A stretch of DNA of 64,000 bases from an uncultured Ezakiella sp. (lineage in GTDB: Bacteria; Bacillota; Clostridia; Tissierellales; Peptoniphilaceae). This document shows, in pieces, positions 1-9,541 of the stretch. Under the pieces are notes generated by a model that searched no databases, was not told where the DNA came from, and saw nothing but the letters and a program-made list of their open reading frames with translations. Position numbers and translations under genes: made by a program. The stretch covers positions 61,813 through 125,812 of the forward strand of contig NZ_CALTVH010000005.1 in NCBI RefSeq assembly GCF_943913045.1, given 5' to 3'. Numbering within the stretch: the stretch's first letter is position 1; the number at the start of each line of letters is the position of its first letter.

Positions 1-3000
1 GCCATTCAACTGTGGCGCCGATAGCTTCTGCTACAAATCTGATAGGTAGCATGGTTCTTTGGTTGATAGCTGTTGGTGCTACGTCCATTGGAATTTGGTT
101 AACATTGCCATTTACTTCCATTTCATAATAGTACTTATCCAAGTAGAAGTAAAGTATCTTGAAGATATCTTCTTGTTTTTCTTCTTTCTTTTCTTCTTTA
201 TTTTCTCCCCTATCTGGTTGTCTTACAACAATCTTATCGTCTCTATCCCTCTTATTTAGATAGTCTGGACTCGGATCATAACGATAACCTGGATCTATAT
301 AATCTTTATCCTCTTCTTTATTGTATTCATACTCGCCATTAAATATCAGTCTAACCTTCTTTTTACCTGTAATTAGATTTCCCTTATAATCTCTATTATG
401 AATTCTAATGTTGCCGTTTCCTTTATAATATGAAACTCTGGCATAGGTTTTCTCGCCCGTTTTAACATCTGTTATTAAAGCTAGATATCCTTCCAGTGAA
501 TTAACTGATATCTCATTATTTGATATTTCTGAACACTTAATTGTCACATTATTAGACTCTACACTATAATCATCTTCCAGTTTAAATACAGCTGGTCTAA
601 TGTTAATTATATTGTCTCCTTCTTTAATCTTTTGCCTATAGCTAATTCTATTGTTATTGTTACTATTGTCATTAACTCCTACATATACATTCTTGTTGAT
701 AAAGTTGTTTGACAGTTTAACGCCTTCTTTAGGTATATTTATTCCATCTGCGTATGCATAGCAATTAATTCCATCAGGAGCATTCACTTTTACAAAGGCA
801 TATTCACTATCTTCTTCTACCTCAAGTTTGATGTCTTCAATATTTGCCGTATCAATAAATTTGTACATTGTATTATAAATACCATCTTTAGAATACGTTA
901 TATTTATATCATATTTACCGGGGCTAAATAATATTGAATCCTGATTAAGTTCAGCTATATCCACATAATATCTATAAACTGATTCTTCAAAAACAGCAGA
1001 AATACTTTCAATCTTAACACCTGGGCCCTTAACAATTTTCATTTCACTAAACTTAGTATTGGATAAGTCAATAAAATCATCTTTAGATTTAAATCCTAGG
1101 AACTTGTTATCATATGATAATAGACCGCCTGTTTCATCATTGCTAGTTTCAACTTTAATTAATCCATCTTCAACTCTATTATCTATCCACGAAAAATCAA
1201 CTCTTCCAAAAACAGGCTTTCCATCAGCTTCGCTTGGTAATTTTACTTGAATTTTTCTTCTTGTGAATAATTTTTCTCCAATTGTTCCATATTCATCTAT
1301 AGCAACAATTTTGTCAAATTTTATTAATGAATCACTCTTCATTAAATCATAAGAATCATTATATGATATGGTGTCTAAATCTCTTCTAGCTATTTCCTTC
1401 CCTTCATTATAAGCAATAATAGTTTTTATCCTAGCTCCCACAGGGCTCTTTGCATATACTGATAGAGCATATTTTTGATCCTTTCTAAAGCTACTATTAA
1501 CTAATCTAACCTCTGGAGTTATCTTTGATTTGTCAAACTCCTCAATCCTTATAACTGAAGAATTGTTTTCAGGATTATTGTCAAATAAACCTTCATCATC
1601 ATATACTTCTACGAAATAGTTTGCCCCTGGCTTCCTGTAGAATTTAAACTCTTCAATTACTTGATCCATCGCAGATATTTTTACACGCTTAATATCTAGA
1701 TTTCTTGAATCACCGTCTATTTCTTCTACTAAGCAAATATTTGCATAATCTGTTTTTGTACCAACATTCAATACTCTTATATCGACTGTGTGTATAGAAT
1801 CAATCAGTCCTGGATATGCGTTCTTAAATTTAGCACTATCAGTATCAACTGCAAAGTCAACATAAGGAGCTGCTATATCAAGTACAGGCTTTCCATTGTA
1901 GGTGTAGATTTCTTGGTCTAAAGGAAGCGGAATTATTAAGCGAGTATCAGATTGCATCCTTGCTGAACCAGGATTTGTATAAGAGTTGTTTTGAATCATA
2001 ATGTTCTTTCCTGGACTTAATATTCCCTCTTTTATTTTGTATATCTGATGACCACCTAAGTCCAGACTTTCCTTACCAACTGCTTTTCCATTTACAAAAT
2101 AGCTAAATTCTTCAAATTTATTCTTACGTACATCATCTAAGGTAACCTTACTTACTAAATAAGCTTCTACTTTGTCTGATGTATTGTTAGTAGTTTCGCT
2201 ATCATTAAATAGGCTATAACCTTCTGTGTTATTTGTGCTTAATAAATCAACAGTATTGCTGTTTTGATCGTTTTCACTTACAGTATACAAGCTAACTGTT
2301 TCTATGCTTGGCATTGGTTGATTTTTAGACATACTCAGCTTATCAAATAAAGGTATAGACCAATCCCATTCCCTTACTCTAGCATTTATACACTGCTCAC
2401 CTTGTTGATGAATTTCGTATGAAGGCAAATTATCTTCATTTTCAACTATAGGTTTTACAGTACTACCATTATTTTTCTTCTTAGGTGTAGGAATTTTATT
2501 TTTAGGGTCTTCATTTTCTTTTTTATCTTTTGTTTTTATTAACTTATAAATATTAGGATCCTTGGGATCTAGTGCTCTATCTTCATACTCTAAAACCTCA
2601 TTTTGACAATTTTCAGATTTAAATTCTTTTTTTGCTTCCAAATACGTATGTTTAAACTCATATCCTACCGATACTCCAGATGACCATGGAAGTATCTTGA
2701 TTTTAATCTTAAAACGTGCCTTTAAAGACAAGCTAAATTTTGCACTTGCCTCAAAACACCACTCACCTGGATTAGAGCAATAATTACTAAACTTCCTAAA
2801 ATATTTGTTTGCAATAGGTATATAACGCGGATCAACATCGCAATAACTTATTTTACCTTCAAGTTCAATTTTGGCCATGACTGGTGTAAAGTCAAAAATC
2901 ATTTCTCCACCAAGCATTATACCAATAGTTATTACTCCAACCTCAACATCCAGTGAGCCCTCAACTTTAAACCCTTTGTTTTCATAAGCCTTAGGATATG

Positions 3001-5374
3001 ATTCATTATGGTTAACCACAAAAAATGTATCCAGTATTAAAAAATCAGGGATTAATGAGTCTGGTACTAATATCTCAGCTCTTCCTAGAACATTGTCTAT
3101 TTTATAAGAAGAAATAGGTTCGGTCCCTGGATCTATACCTATATATTCATAACCTACATTTCTCGTTTTAGCCGCAAAAATTAAACTGTCAATCTTATCT
3201 TCTGCAACTACTCCATATTCAAAACTTACTTTTAAGGATCCATCACAATCAATATAGAATAGTAGCCAAATAATTAATGGGTCAATATAAGTGAGATTTT
3301 TTGTAAAGGTTACAGGAGTTTGTGTTGTCACGTTATATCCTAATCCATAAACAATTTGTTTATCATTATAATTTAGGCCACTGAATCCAAATTTTTTTTC
3401 TTTTTCTTTGCTCTCGGCCTTTTTCTTATCATTTAATCCTAGTTCAAGATCAAGGCTAAATTTAGACTTTTCATCACCAAGTTCCAACAACTTCTGCTCT
3501 AGCTCAAGCTTCTGATTAGGATCGTTTAAATCTAGTTCGACTCCTTTAAATTTCACAGAAAGGAAAGTATAAATACCGCCTTGTAAATCAATCTGATTTA
3601 ATAAGAATTTACAAAACTTTTTCTTAAATATCCCACCTTCAAAAATAAATTCATTATCTTTTACCATAATTTCAAAAAATGCACGTCTATCAACAGACAA
3701 TTCTAAATCATCACCTATTTTTAAAACTATAGGTTCTAGATCTTTACCAAAATTATAAGCTTTCGATATAAGATTTTCAGTAGACCTACTCGAATAAGTT
3801 TTCACGTTGTCTACAATATCAAATCCATTTAATGGATCATATGTGTATTTTTCTACTAAATCTGCTGGGCTTTTGGCATAAGCTTCAAACATAGAATCTG
3901 GAGGAAGCAGATCCATAAAACTTGCCTTTTCTATCGTTAATTCTTTCCCGCCATCAAAATCATTAATTTCAAGAACTCTTAAAAAACATTGAAGTATTGC
4001 TTTTTCTTCATCCTTATAATCTGGAAGGAAAATTACGTCATCATTACTTATATTGCCACTTATAATCTCGTTATAAAGATATGACTCTTTTATAGCAAAT
4101 ATCTTGATTCTGTTATCATCTAAAAACTCGCTATTATCATCAAGTATACTTTCGGAAATCTCATTAGTTATATTTGAATCCAGCATCTTCACACTATCAT
4201 CAATTATAATTTCTTTATCTGGTTTGATTACCCTCAAAATTCTTTGATATGTCTTACCATCTTTATCAGTTAATTCAAATATTAATTTTTGTACAGGTAA
4301 CTTTATATTAATTTCCTTATAAGTATCTGAATTGCTTAGAGTTTCTTCTTCAGAGCCTTGATTATTTAGCTCAACATCAAAAGTAGTTAGATTATATTTT
4401 ACAAGATATTCATTATTATCTAGGATTTGTAACCTATCCACCTCTATACTAATTTCTTCTGGCCACTCATTGATATCTGCAAACGTCAAAACTCCATCAG
4501 GGAAATCATACTTGCCCCGTAACCACTTCTCTTCATTTTCTGGATCTTCTGGAGTTGACGGTTCATCTTCTTGCATATCTTCTAGAATTTCCTTAACCGT
4601 CTTCTTTTCTATAGTACTATTACTAAAATCATAGTTTATTTCAAACTCTCTCTTTTGAGCAGCGCCAGTAATTTCGAATTTAATAGTAAAGCTCTTATTC
4701 TCTAGCTTAACAAGCTCTTCAAAATTAGGAACCAATATAGCATCTACACTTGAGTTTGGATGTAAGTAATAATTGCTTAAATCTTTTTGAGCCGAAAAAT
4801 ACTTACTAGACTCAGAAGATAAATTTAAAGTTAAATCGGCTACAGTATCATAGCCTTCATTTGTTATTGATAATTCAACTTGTCCCTTATCATTGATATG
4901 GTAATTCATATCAATGTTAAGTCCATTATTATCAATGCTAATATTTACCTTGGTTTTTTCTTTTAAAATGCCTTTGTCCCAAGCTTCAATATAAATTTCA
5001 TAATTAACAGATTCTGCGTTCTGTGCATTTATCTTAAAAGGAAGACTATTACTGTATCCCATTGTCATTATGACATCTTCAGACTCAGTACCAAAACCAA
5101 TGTACAAGTCATCGAATGGATTATTAATCTTAAATAAATACTCGCCTCTAGCATTAATATTCAAACCAACTTGAGCATCCTGATGATAATCACGCTTTAT
5201 AGATACACTCTGCTCCTCCTCAGAAAAGATTCTATCATCATCTTCGACATTATCTCCAAAGTCTACTTCTATCTCATTAGATGATAAGAAGTCTTCATTT
5301 TTGGCTATTAATTCAAGCGGAAGCATACTAACCACCATTAGCATAGCCAATATAAAAGCTAAAACTTTTTTCAT
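1..5374 (-). CDS. Giant secreted stalk-domain (copper amine oxidase N-like) protein, partial at its C-terminus
   Basis: One frame reads open from an ATG at 5374 to the window edge, at least 1791 codons, so the C-terminus is missing. A strong ribosome site (AGGAGGG) precedes the ATG. The N-terminus (MKKVLAFILAMLMVVSML) is a signal peptide. The long middle has no recognised enzyme motif. It looks like beta-rich extracellular domains, with a CARDB-like stretch around 1670-1850 (ending in DNNPENNSSVI) and a Lys/Pro-rich linker near 2480. The last visible residues (PTAINQRTMLPIRFVAEAIG) are a textbook copper-amine-oxidase N-terminal/stalk domain, which binds cell-wall polymers or other proteins and is not catalytic. 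The product is probably displayed at the cell surface. Function is unknown. Confidence 0.85.
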   Translation of the reverse strand, partial: MKKVLAFILAMLMVVSMLPLELIAKNEDFLSSNEIEVDFGDNVEDDDRIFSEEEQSVSIKRDYHQDAQVGLNINARGEYLFKINNPFDDLYIGFGTESEDVIMTMGYSNSLPFKINAQNAESVNYEIYIEAWDKGILKEKTKVNISIDNNGLNIDMNYHINDKGQVELSITNEGYDTVADLTLNLSSESSKYFSAQKDLSNYYLHPNSSVDAILVPNFEELVKLENKSFTIKFEITGAAQKREFEINYDFSNSTIEKKTVKEILEDMQEDEPSTPEDPENEEKWLRGKYDFPDGVLTFADINEWPEEISIEVDRLQILDNNEYLVKYNLTTFDVELNNQGSEEETLSNSDTYKEINIKLPVQKLIFELTDKDGKTYQRILRVIKPDKEIIIDDSVKMLDSNITNEISESILDDNSEFLDDNRIKIFAIKESYLYNEIISGNISNDDVIFLPDYKDEEKAILQCFLRVLEINDFDGGKELTIEKASFMDLLPPDSMFEAYAKSPADLVEKYTYDPLNGFDIVDNVKTYSSRSTENLISKAYNFGKDLEPIVLKIGDDLELSVDRRAFFEIMVKDNEFIFEGGIFKKKFCKFLLNQIDLQGGIYTFLSVKFKGVELDLNDPNQKLELEQKLLELGDEKSKFSLDLELGLNDKKKAESKEKEKKFGFSGLNYNDKQIVYGLGYNVTTQTPVTFTKNLTYIDPLIIWLLFYIDCDGSLKVSFEYGVVAEDKIDSLIFAAKTRNVGYEYIGIDPGTEPISSYKIDNVLGRAEILVPDSLIPDFLILDTFFVVNHNESYPKAYENKGFKVEGSLDVEVGVITIGIMLGGEMIFDFTPVMAKIELEGKISYCDVDPRYIPIANKYFRKFSNYCSNPGEWCFEASAKFSLSLKARFKIKIKILPWSSGVSVGYEFKHTYLEAKKEFKSENCQNEVLEYEDRALDPKDPNIYKLIKTKDKKENEDPKNKIPTPKKKNNGSTVKPIVENEDNLPSYEIHQQGEQCINARVREWDWSIPLFDKLSMSKNQPMPSIETVSLYTVSENDQNSNTVDLLSTNNTEGYSLFNDSETTNNTSDKVEAYLVSKVTLDDVRKNKFEEFSYFVNGKAVGKESLDLGGHQIYKIKEGILSPGKNIMIQNNSYTNPGSARMQSDTRLIIPLPLDQEIYTYNGKPVLDIAAPYVDFAVDTDSAKFKNAYPGLIDSIHTVDIRVLNVGTKTDYANICLVEEIDGDSRNLDIKRVKISAMDQVIEEFKFYRKPGANYFVEVYDDEGLFDNNPENNSSVIRIEEFDKSKITPEVRLVNSSFRKDQKYALSVYAKSPVGARIKTIIAYNEGKEIARRDLDTISYNDSYDLMKSDSLIKFDKIVAIDEYGTIGEKLFTRRKIQVKLPSEADGKPVFGRVDFSWIDNRVEDGLIKVETSNDETGGLLSYDNKFLGFKSKDDFIDLSNTKFSEMKIVKGPGVKIESISAVFEESVYRYYVDIAELNQDSILFSPGKYDINITYSKDGIYNTMYKFIDTANIEDIKLEVEEDSEYAFVKVNAPDGINCYAYADGINIPKEGVKLSNNFINKNVYVGVNDNSNNNNRISYRQKIKEGDNIINIRPAVFKLEDDYSVESNNVTIKCSEISNNEISVNSLEGYLALITDVKTGEKTYARVSYYKGNGNIRIHNRDYKGNLITGKKKVRLIFNGEYEYNKEEDKDYIDPGYRYDPSPDYLNKRDRDDKIVVRQPDRGENKEEKKEEKQEDIFKILYFYLDKYYYEMEVNGNVNQIPMDVAPTAINQRTMLPIRFVAEAIGATVEW

Positions 5375-5442
5375 TTCTACCCTCCTGTGTAAATTTTATA
5401 ATTAAATACTCCTATAGAATTTATTTAATTCTATTTAACAAC

Positions 5443-5471
5443 ATTATATATTTACTTTATTATAATGTCAA
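5443..5471 (-). promoter_or_regulatory. Consensus sigma-A promoter of the giant stalk protein
   Basis: On the minus strand TTGACA (5471-5466) is followed by a 17-bp spacer and TATAAT (5448-5443), a perfect consensus pair. An inverted repeat AATTAAATA/TATTTAATT lies in the short leader before the ribosome site. Confidence 0.75.
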
Positions 5472-5811
5472 TAATAAAAATATTTATTTTTAATTAGATT
5501 TTATTTGCAAATAATTTAATAACATTTTATCCTGCTTTTTTTGCTTGTTTGTAACTATATATAGTAGATTTTCCTTTTAAAGATCACTTAAAAATATTTT
5601 TGGCCCAAATACATGTTGATAAATATATTTTATATTTTGTCCTGTAAATTATAGAAAAATTTATTTTTTCGTTTTTGTATGTATTTCGGTTTTTGAAATT
5701 GTCTTATTTTGTTTTTGCAAAGAGAAATTTTTGCAGGCAAAACATATTTGTAATATATTAGTTTATGCGACGAATGTTCATGACCACAAGGGGCAATCAC
5801 ATTCGCCTAAT
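5472..5811. other. AT-rich intergenic stretch without a supported gene
   Basis: Upstream of the stalk-protein promoter the sequence is very AT-rich and has no credible reading frame with a ribosome site. From about 5760 it passes into repeat remnants that continue into the structured repeat at 5812-5966. Confidence 0.5.
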
Positions 5812-5966
5812 GTCCACAATTTTCCTCAGACTATTTCAATCAATCAAACATCGCCTCTGGCTCGTTTTCTTGAGAAATAGGTTGCGTGAGTCGCTGCATA
5901 CCAATCGAATAAAATTTTTTGGCCACAATAAAGTGGCCACTACCCGCTTACGCGAAAATTTTATTC
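5812..5966 (-). repeat. GTAG-hairpin REP element plus long-form 3' module
   Basis: Read on the minus strand: outer arm GAATAAAATTTT (5966-5955), GTAG (5943-5940), stem GGCCAC-TTTATT-GTGGCC (5938-5921), matching outer arm AAAATTTTATTC (5918-5907), then GATTGGTATGCAG, GACTCACGCAACC and TCTGAGGAAAATT (to about 5812). The same order occurs at 20502-20653 on the plus strand. The outer arms differ between copies but remain complementary within each copy. Confidence 0.75.
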
Positions 5967-6014
5967 TCTGCAAGTTGACCCTACAACGTTCTTATACATA
6001 TCCGTAGGATATTT

Positions 6015-6075
6015 CTCGTCCGCATTCGCGAACGAGTGGCGACCATTTCAGGATCGCCGTTACGCCACATCCATT
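6015..6075. repeat. 61-bp interspersed repeat, copy 1
   Basis: Identical over 61 bp to 22776-22836. It contains GGCGA/TCGCC and CTCGT/ACGAG inverted arms, so it can fold into two hairpins or one longer alternative. It sits just downstream of rplQ, beyond the terminator, next to other REP-like sequence. Confidence 0.8.
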
Positions 6076-6145
6076 GCCTGGCATGTGCATGTTCTTTTTC
6101 ATTTTTTCACAAAAATATCGCGAAATTAACCGCAAATTTCCCAAC

Positions 6146-6176
6146 AAAAAAGACGATCTTTGCGATCGTCTTTCTC
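6146..6176 (-). terminator. Terminator of the ribosomal superoperon
   Basis: On the minus strand AAAGACGATC-gcaaa-GATCGTCTTTTTT forms a 10-bp stem ending in a T-run directly after the rplQ stop codon. Confidence 0.85.
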
Positions 6177-6515
6177 TTATACCATTTCTATGATACACAT
6201 TTCCGCGCCATCTCCACGGCGGGCTGTGGTTTTTAGTATTCTTGTGTAGCCACCATTTCTTTCTGCATACTTTTCACTGTATTCTGTGAATACTTTTTTT
6301 GCAGCCTCTTTGTCGTATAGGTATGAGTTGACTTGTCTCATTGCGTGTTGGTCGCCTCTTTTGCCGAGGGTGACCATTTTATCTGCAAGTCTCCTTGTTT
6401 CCTTTGCTTTTTCTACTGTGGTAACGATTCTGCCGTTTAGTAGTAGCGAGGTTGTCATGTTTCTAAGCATTGCATTTCTGTGGTCGGACGTGCGTCCTAA
6501 TTTTCTTTGCGCCAT
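6177..6515 (-). CDS. rplQ: 50S ribosomal protein L17
   Basis: 112 residues starting MAQRKLGRTSDHRNAMLRNM, the diagnostic L17 N-terminus, of normal bacterial length. L17 lies near the peptide exit tunnel of the large subunit. It is the last gene of the superoperon, 14 bp after rpoA, and is followed at once by a terminator. Confidence 0.97.
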   Translation of the reverse strand: MAQRKLGRTSDHRNAMLRNMTTSLLLNGRIVTTVEKAKETRRLADKMVTLGKRGDQHAMRQVNSYLYDKEAAKKVFTEYSEKYAERNGGYTRILKTTARRGDGAEMCIIEMV

Positions 6516-6529
6516 ACAATCCTCCTTGA

Positions 6530-7483
6530 TTATTCTTCTTTCAAACTAAGACCGATATCGTCCAGCTTGTTCTTTATTTCTTCTAAACTTTTCTTACCTA
6601 GGTTTCTTACTCCGAGCATATCTGCTTCTGATTTTTTAACCAGGTCGGCGACTGTATCTATGCCGTCTCTTTTTAAGCAGTTGTAGCTTCTAACGGATAG
6701 TTCGAGTTGGTCGATATCCATGTCGAGCAGCATTGTTTTTTGTCTTTCGCCTTTGATTTTTAATATGCCTTTGGTGTCCACGTCTTCTACTAGGTCTGCG
6801 AATAGGTTTAGGTGTTCAATCAAAATTTTTGCTCCAAATGATACTGCAGCGTCTGCTTCGATTGTGCCGTTTGTCCAGATTTCAAGCACTAGTCTTTCAT
6901 AGTCTGTTCTTTGTCCTACTCTGGTATTTTCGATGTGGAAGTTTACTTTTTTAACCGGTGTAAATTCTGAGTCGATTGGAATGTCTTGGATATTGGTTGT
7001 TTTTCCATCTTCTGCTATGGCCTTGTTTTTTTCTTGTAGTACGTAGCCTCTGCCATGTTTTAAGTCCATGTCGATGGCTAGGTGGCCGCCTTTGTTTACG
7101 GTTGCGATGTGGTGGTCAGGATTCATGATCTCACAGTCGCTGCCTGTTACTATGTCGGCTCCTGTTACTACTTTTGGGCCTGTTACATCGATTGTTAGGA
7201 GTAAGTTATCCTTTGTATAGCTTTTTATTGCTAGTCCTTTTATGTTTAGTATTATTTCGGGAACGTCTTCAAGTACTCCTTTTATTGTTGAGAATTCATG
7301 AAGCACTCCTTGGATTCTTATATTAGAAATTGCTGATCCAGGCAATATTGACAGAAGTACTCTTCTCATTGAGTTGCCAAGCGTTGTACCGTATCCTCTT
7401 TCTAATGGTTCGATAGCTATTTTTGCATAGCTTTTATCTTCGCTTTGTTCCAGTATGTGTACTGAAGGTTTTTCAATTTCCAT
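6530..7483 (-). CDS. rpoA: DNA-directed RNA polymerase alpha subunit
   Basis: 317 residues. The N-terminal assembly domain is clear (LERGYGTTLGNSMRRVLLSI), and the C-terminal domain carries the helix-hairpin-helix DNA- and activator-contacting region (LELSVRSYNCLKRDGI...LGKKSLEEIKNKL). The dimer nucleates RNA polymerase. It follows rpsK directly, 27 bp downstream; rpsD, which usually lies between the two, is absent. Confidence 0.98.
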   Translation of the reverse strand: MEIEKPSVHILEQSEDKSYAKIAIEPLERGYGTTLGNSMRRVLLSILPGSAISNIRIQGVLHEFSTIKGVLEDVPEIILNIKGLAIKSYTKDNLLLTIDVTGPKVVTGADIVTGSDCEIMNPDHHIATVNKGGHLAIDMDLKHGRGYVLQEKNKAIAEDGKTTNIQDIPIDSEFTPVKKVNFHIENTRVGQRTDYERLVLEIWTNGTIEADAAVSFGAKILIEHLNLFADLVEDVDTKGILKIKGERQKTMLLDMDIDQLELSVRSYNCLKRDGIDTVADLVKKSEADMLGVRNLGKKSLEEIKNKLDDIGLSLKEE

Positions 7484-7510
7484 GAGTCATCCCCCTTTAA
7501 AAGTTTGTCA

Positions 7511-7909
7511 CTAGACTCTTCTGCGCTTTGGTGGTCTGCATCCGTTGTGTGGAAGTGGAGTTTCATCTTTGATTAATGTAACTTCAAGTCCTGCTGCTTG
7601 TAGAGCTCTGATTGCAGATTCTCTTCCACCGCCTGGTCCCTTTACGTATACTTCAACATATTTTAAGCCGTGTTCCATGGCTTTTTTTGCTGCTTCTTCA
7701 GCTGCTTCTTGGGCTGCAAATGGTGTGGATTTTCTGCTTCCTTTAAATCCTAGTCCGCCTGCTGATGCCCAGCTGATTACATTGCCTTGCATGTCAGATA
7801 AGGTTACCATGGTGTTGTTGAAAGATGACGAAATGTGAGCTTGTCCTTTTTCAATATTTTTTCTGGCTCTTCTCTTAACTCTAGCTGTTTTTCCTTTAGC
7901 TTTTGCCAT
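7511..7909 (-). CDS. rpsK: 30S ribosomal protein S11
   Basis: 132 residues with the S11 signatures HISSSFNNTMVTLSDMQGN and a C-terminal TPLPHNGCRPPKRRRV tail. It belongs to the small-subunit platform. A clear AGGAGG site precedes the start, 10 bp after rpsM. Confidence 0.98.
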   Translation of the reverse strand: MAKAKGKTARVKRRARKNIEKGQAHISSSFNNTMVTLSDMQGNVISWASAGGLGFKGSRKSTPFAAQEAAEEAAKKAMEHGLKYVEVYVKGPGGGRESAIRALQAAGLEVTLIKDETPLPHNGCRPPKRRRV

Positions 7910-7919
7910 TTTTACCTCC

Positions 7920-8261
7920 TTATCTTACACCTTTTCTAGTTCTTGCGTTTGTCTTTGTTCTTTGTCCTCTTACTGGAAGGTTTCTTCTGTGACGGAGGCC
8001 TCTGTAGCATCCGATTTCACGTAGACGTTTGATGTTTAGTGATGTGTCACGTCTTAAGTCACCTTCTACTGTGATGTGTTCCATAGCGCTTCTGATTTGT
8101 GCTACGTCAGCTTCAGTAAGGTCTCTTACTCTTGTATCTGGATTTACGCCTGCATCTTGAAGGATTTTACTTGCTGTTGGGCGTCCAATTCCGTAGATGT
8201 AGGTTAATCCGATTTCTATTCTTTTATCTCTAGGTAGGTCAATACCTGCAATTCTTGCCAT
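7920..8261 (-). CDS. rpsM: 30S ribosomal protein S13
   Basis: 113 residues starting MARIAGIDLPRDKRIEIGLT, followed by the H2TH-like region and RGLRHRRNLPVRGQRTKTNA. It contacts tRNA in the small-subunit head. The C-terminal tail stops at RTRKGVR, several residues shorter than the usual 120 or so. Confidence 0.97.
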   Translation of the reverse strand: MARIAGIDLPRDKRIEIGLTYIYGIGRPTASKILQDAGVNPDTRVRDLTEADVAQIRSAMEHITVEGDLRRDTSLNIKRLREIGCYRGLRHRRNLPVRGQRTKTNARTRKGVR

Positions 8262-8273
8262 TATTTGTCCTCC

Positions 8274-8387
8274 TTAACCCTGTACTTGTTTATGTTTAGG
8301 GTTTTCACAGATTACCATCACTTTTCCTTTTCTTTTAATGATTTTGCATTTGCTGCAAATCTTTTTTACAGATGGTCTTACTTTCAT
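8274..8387 (-). CDS. rpmJ: 50S ribosomal protein L36
   Basis: A 37-residue frame starting MKVRPSVKKICSKCKIIKRK and ending HKQVQG. It keeps the CxxC...C...H zinc-ribbon ligands of the zinc-type L36 and sits at the standard place between infA and rpsM. The size and the GGGGATGAA ribosome site fit. Confidence 0.96.
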   Translation of the reverse strand: MKVRPSVKKICSKCKIIKRKGKVMVICENPKHKQVQG

Positions 8388-8405
8388 GATAATTCATCCC
8401 CTTTA

Positions 8406-8624
8406 TTATTTGTTTCTCCAGGTGATTCTGCCCTTGGTTAGATCGTATGGTGACAATTCCATTGTGACCTTGTCTCCAGGTAAGACTCTGATGTTGTTCA
8501 TTCTGAGTTTGCCTGAGAGGTGGCCAATGATTTCATAACCGTTGTCCAGTTTCACCTTGAATATAGCATTTGGTAATGCGTCGACTACTACGCCTTCTAC
8601 CTCTATAGTGTCTTTTTTTGACAT
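8406..8624 (-). CDS. infA: Translation initiation factor IF-1
   Basis: 72 residues forming one S1/OB fold (IEVEGVVVDALPNAIFKVKL...DKVTMELSPYDLTKGRITWR). It binds the ribosomal A site during initiation. The start lies inside the end of the upstream KOW gene (22-bp overlap), which suggests translational coupling. Confidence 0.97.
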   Translation of the reverse strand: MSKKDTIEVEGVVVDALPNAIFKVKLDNGYEIIGHLSGKLRMNNIRVLPGDKVTMELSPYDLTKGRITWRNK

Positions 8625-8893
8625 AAATGTCCATTCCCCCTATTATTGTAACTTTTAGTTAGAGCTTTCAATGATTTGTTTGTGAATTCAAAATCTTCTG
8701 TTTCTGTGGCCTTGTCATTGGTAAAGGCTAGGTGAGATATTTTTTTCTTCTTTGGACTTTCGATTTTTCTCAAATCTCCATCTGCTATTAGGCAGAAGTT
8801 TTCGTCCACCACTTCGATTACGACGAAGTATCTAAATTTATCTCGGCCAGCCTTGCTCCTGACAATGGCCCCTCTTTCGATTTTATCTATCAT
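8603..8893 (-). CDS. KOW-domain, L14e-like putative RNA-binding protein
   Basis: 96 residues. The N-terminal half (IERGAIVRSKAGRDKFRYFVV...LIADGDLRKIESPKKKK) fits the KOW/L14e-like small RNA-binding proteins of Firmicutes ribosomal operons. It overlaps adk by 4 bp and infA by 22 bp. This is the slot where methionine aminopeptidase (map) is normally found, and map is not here. A role at the ribosome is inferred from context. The C-terminal third (after residue 60) is unconserved-looking and may be kept for coupling to infA. Confidence 0.8.
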   Translation of the reverse strand: MIDKIERGAIVRSKAGRDKFRYFVVIEVVDENFCLIADGDLRKIESPKKKKISHLAFTNDKATETEDFEFTNKSLKALTKSYNNRGNGHLCQKKTL

Positions 8894-9540
8894 TTAAGAT
8901 TGTCTAATCCTCTAAATATTTGGTCACGAACCTCTTCTAGAGATTGGTTGCCGTCAATGTTAAGCACAAGTCCAAATTGATTGTAGTAATCAATTAGGGG
9001 GGCAGTTTCGGCTTCGTACACACCAATACGCTTTAACACTGTTTCTTCTTTGTCGTCTTCACGTTGGTAGAGCTCGCCTCCGCAGTGATCACATACGCCT
9101 TCTACCTTGGGTGGGTAGTTTTTAATGTGGAAGCTTGCTTTGCAGTCCTTGCACATTCTTCTGCCTGTGATTCTGTCTACTAGCGATGCTTTGTCAACGT
9201 TAAGATTTACAACTGCATCTAAGTCTTCGCTTCTGGATTTTAAGAAGTCTGTTAGTGCAGCTGCTTGATCTAGATTTCTTGGAAATCCGTCAAGCAAAAA
9301 TCCGTCTTTGACGTCGTCTTGTGAGAGTCTGTCTTTTACAAGTTCTATAGTGAGTTCATCTGGAACTAATTGTCCCTTGTTCATATAGACTTGGGCTTGT
9401 TTGCCAAGCTCGGTTTCGTTTCTTAAATGTTCTCTGAATATATCTCCTGTTGAGATATGCACTAAATTATATTTTTCTTTTATAAAAGTTGCTTGTGAAC
9501 CCTTACCCGCTCCTGGCGGTCCTAATATTATCAGTCTCAT
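8890..9540 (-). CDS. adk: Adenylate kinase, zinc-containing long form
   Basis: 216 residues. It has a P-loop GPPGAGKGSQ at the N-terminus, the NMP-binding region, and a LID domain with four cysteines (CKDCKASF...CDHCGG) that form the structural zinc site of Gram-positive adenylate kinases. It converts ATP + AMP to 2 ADP. It lies one base after secY. Confidence 0.98.
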   Translation of the reverse strand: MRLIILGPPGAGKGSQATFIKEKYNLVHISTGDIFREHLRNETELGKQAQVYMNKGQLVPDELTIELVKDRLSQDDVKDGFLLDGFPRNLDQAAALTDFLKSRSEDLDAVVNLNVDKASLVDRITGRRMCKDCKASFHIKNYPPKVEGVCDHCGGELYQREDDKEETVLKRIGVYEAETAPLIDYYNQFGLVLNIDGNQSLEEVRDQIFRGLDNLK

Positions 9541-9541
9541 A

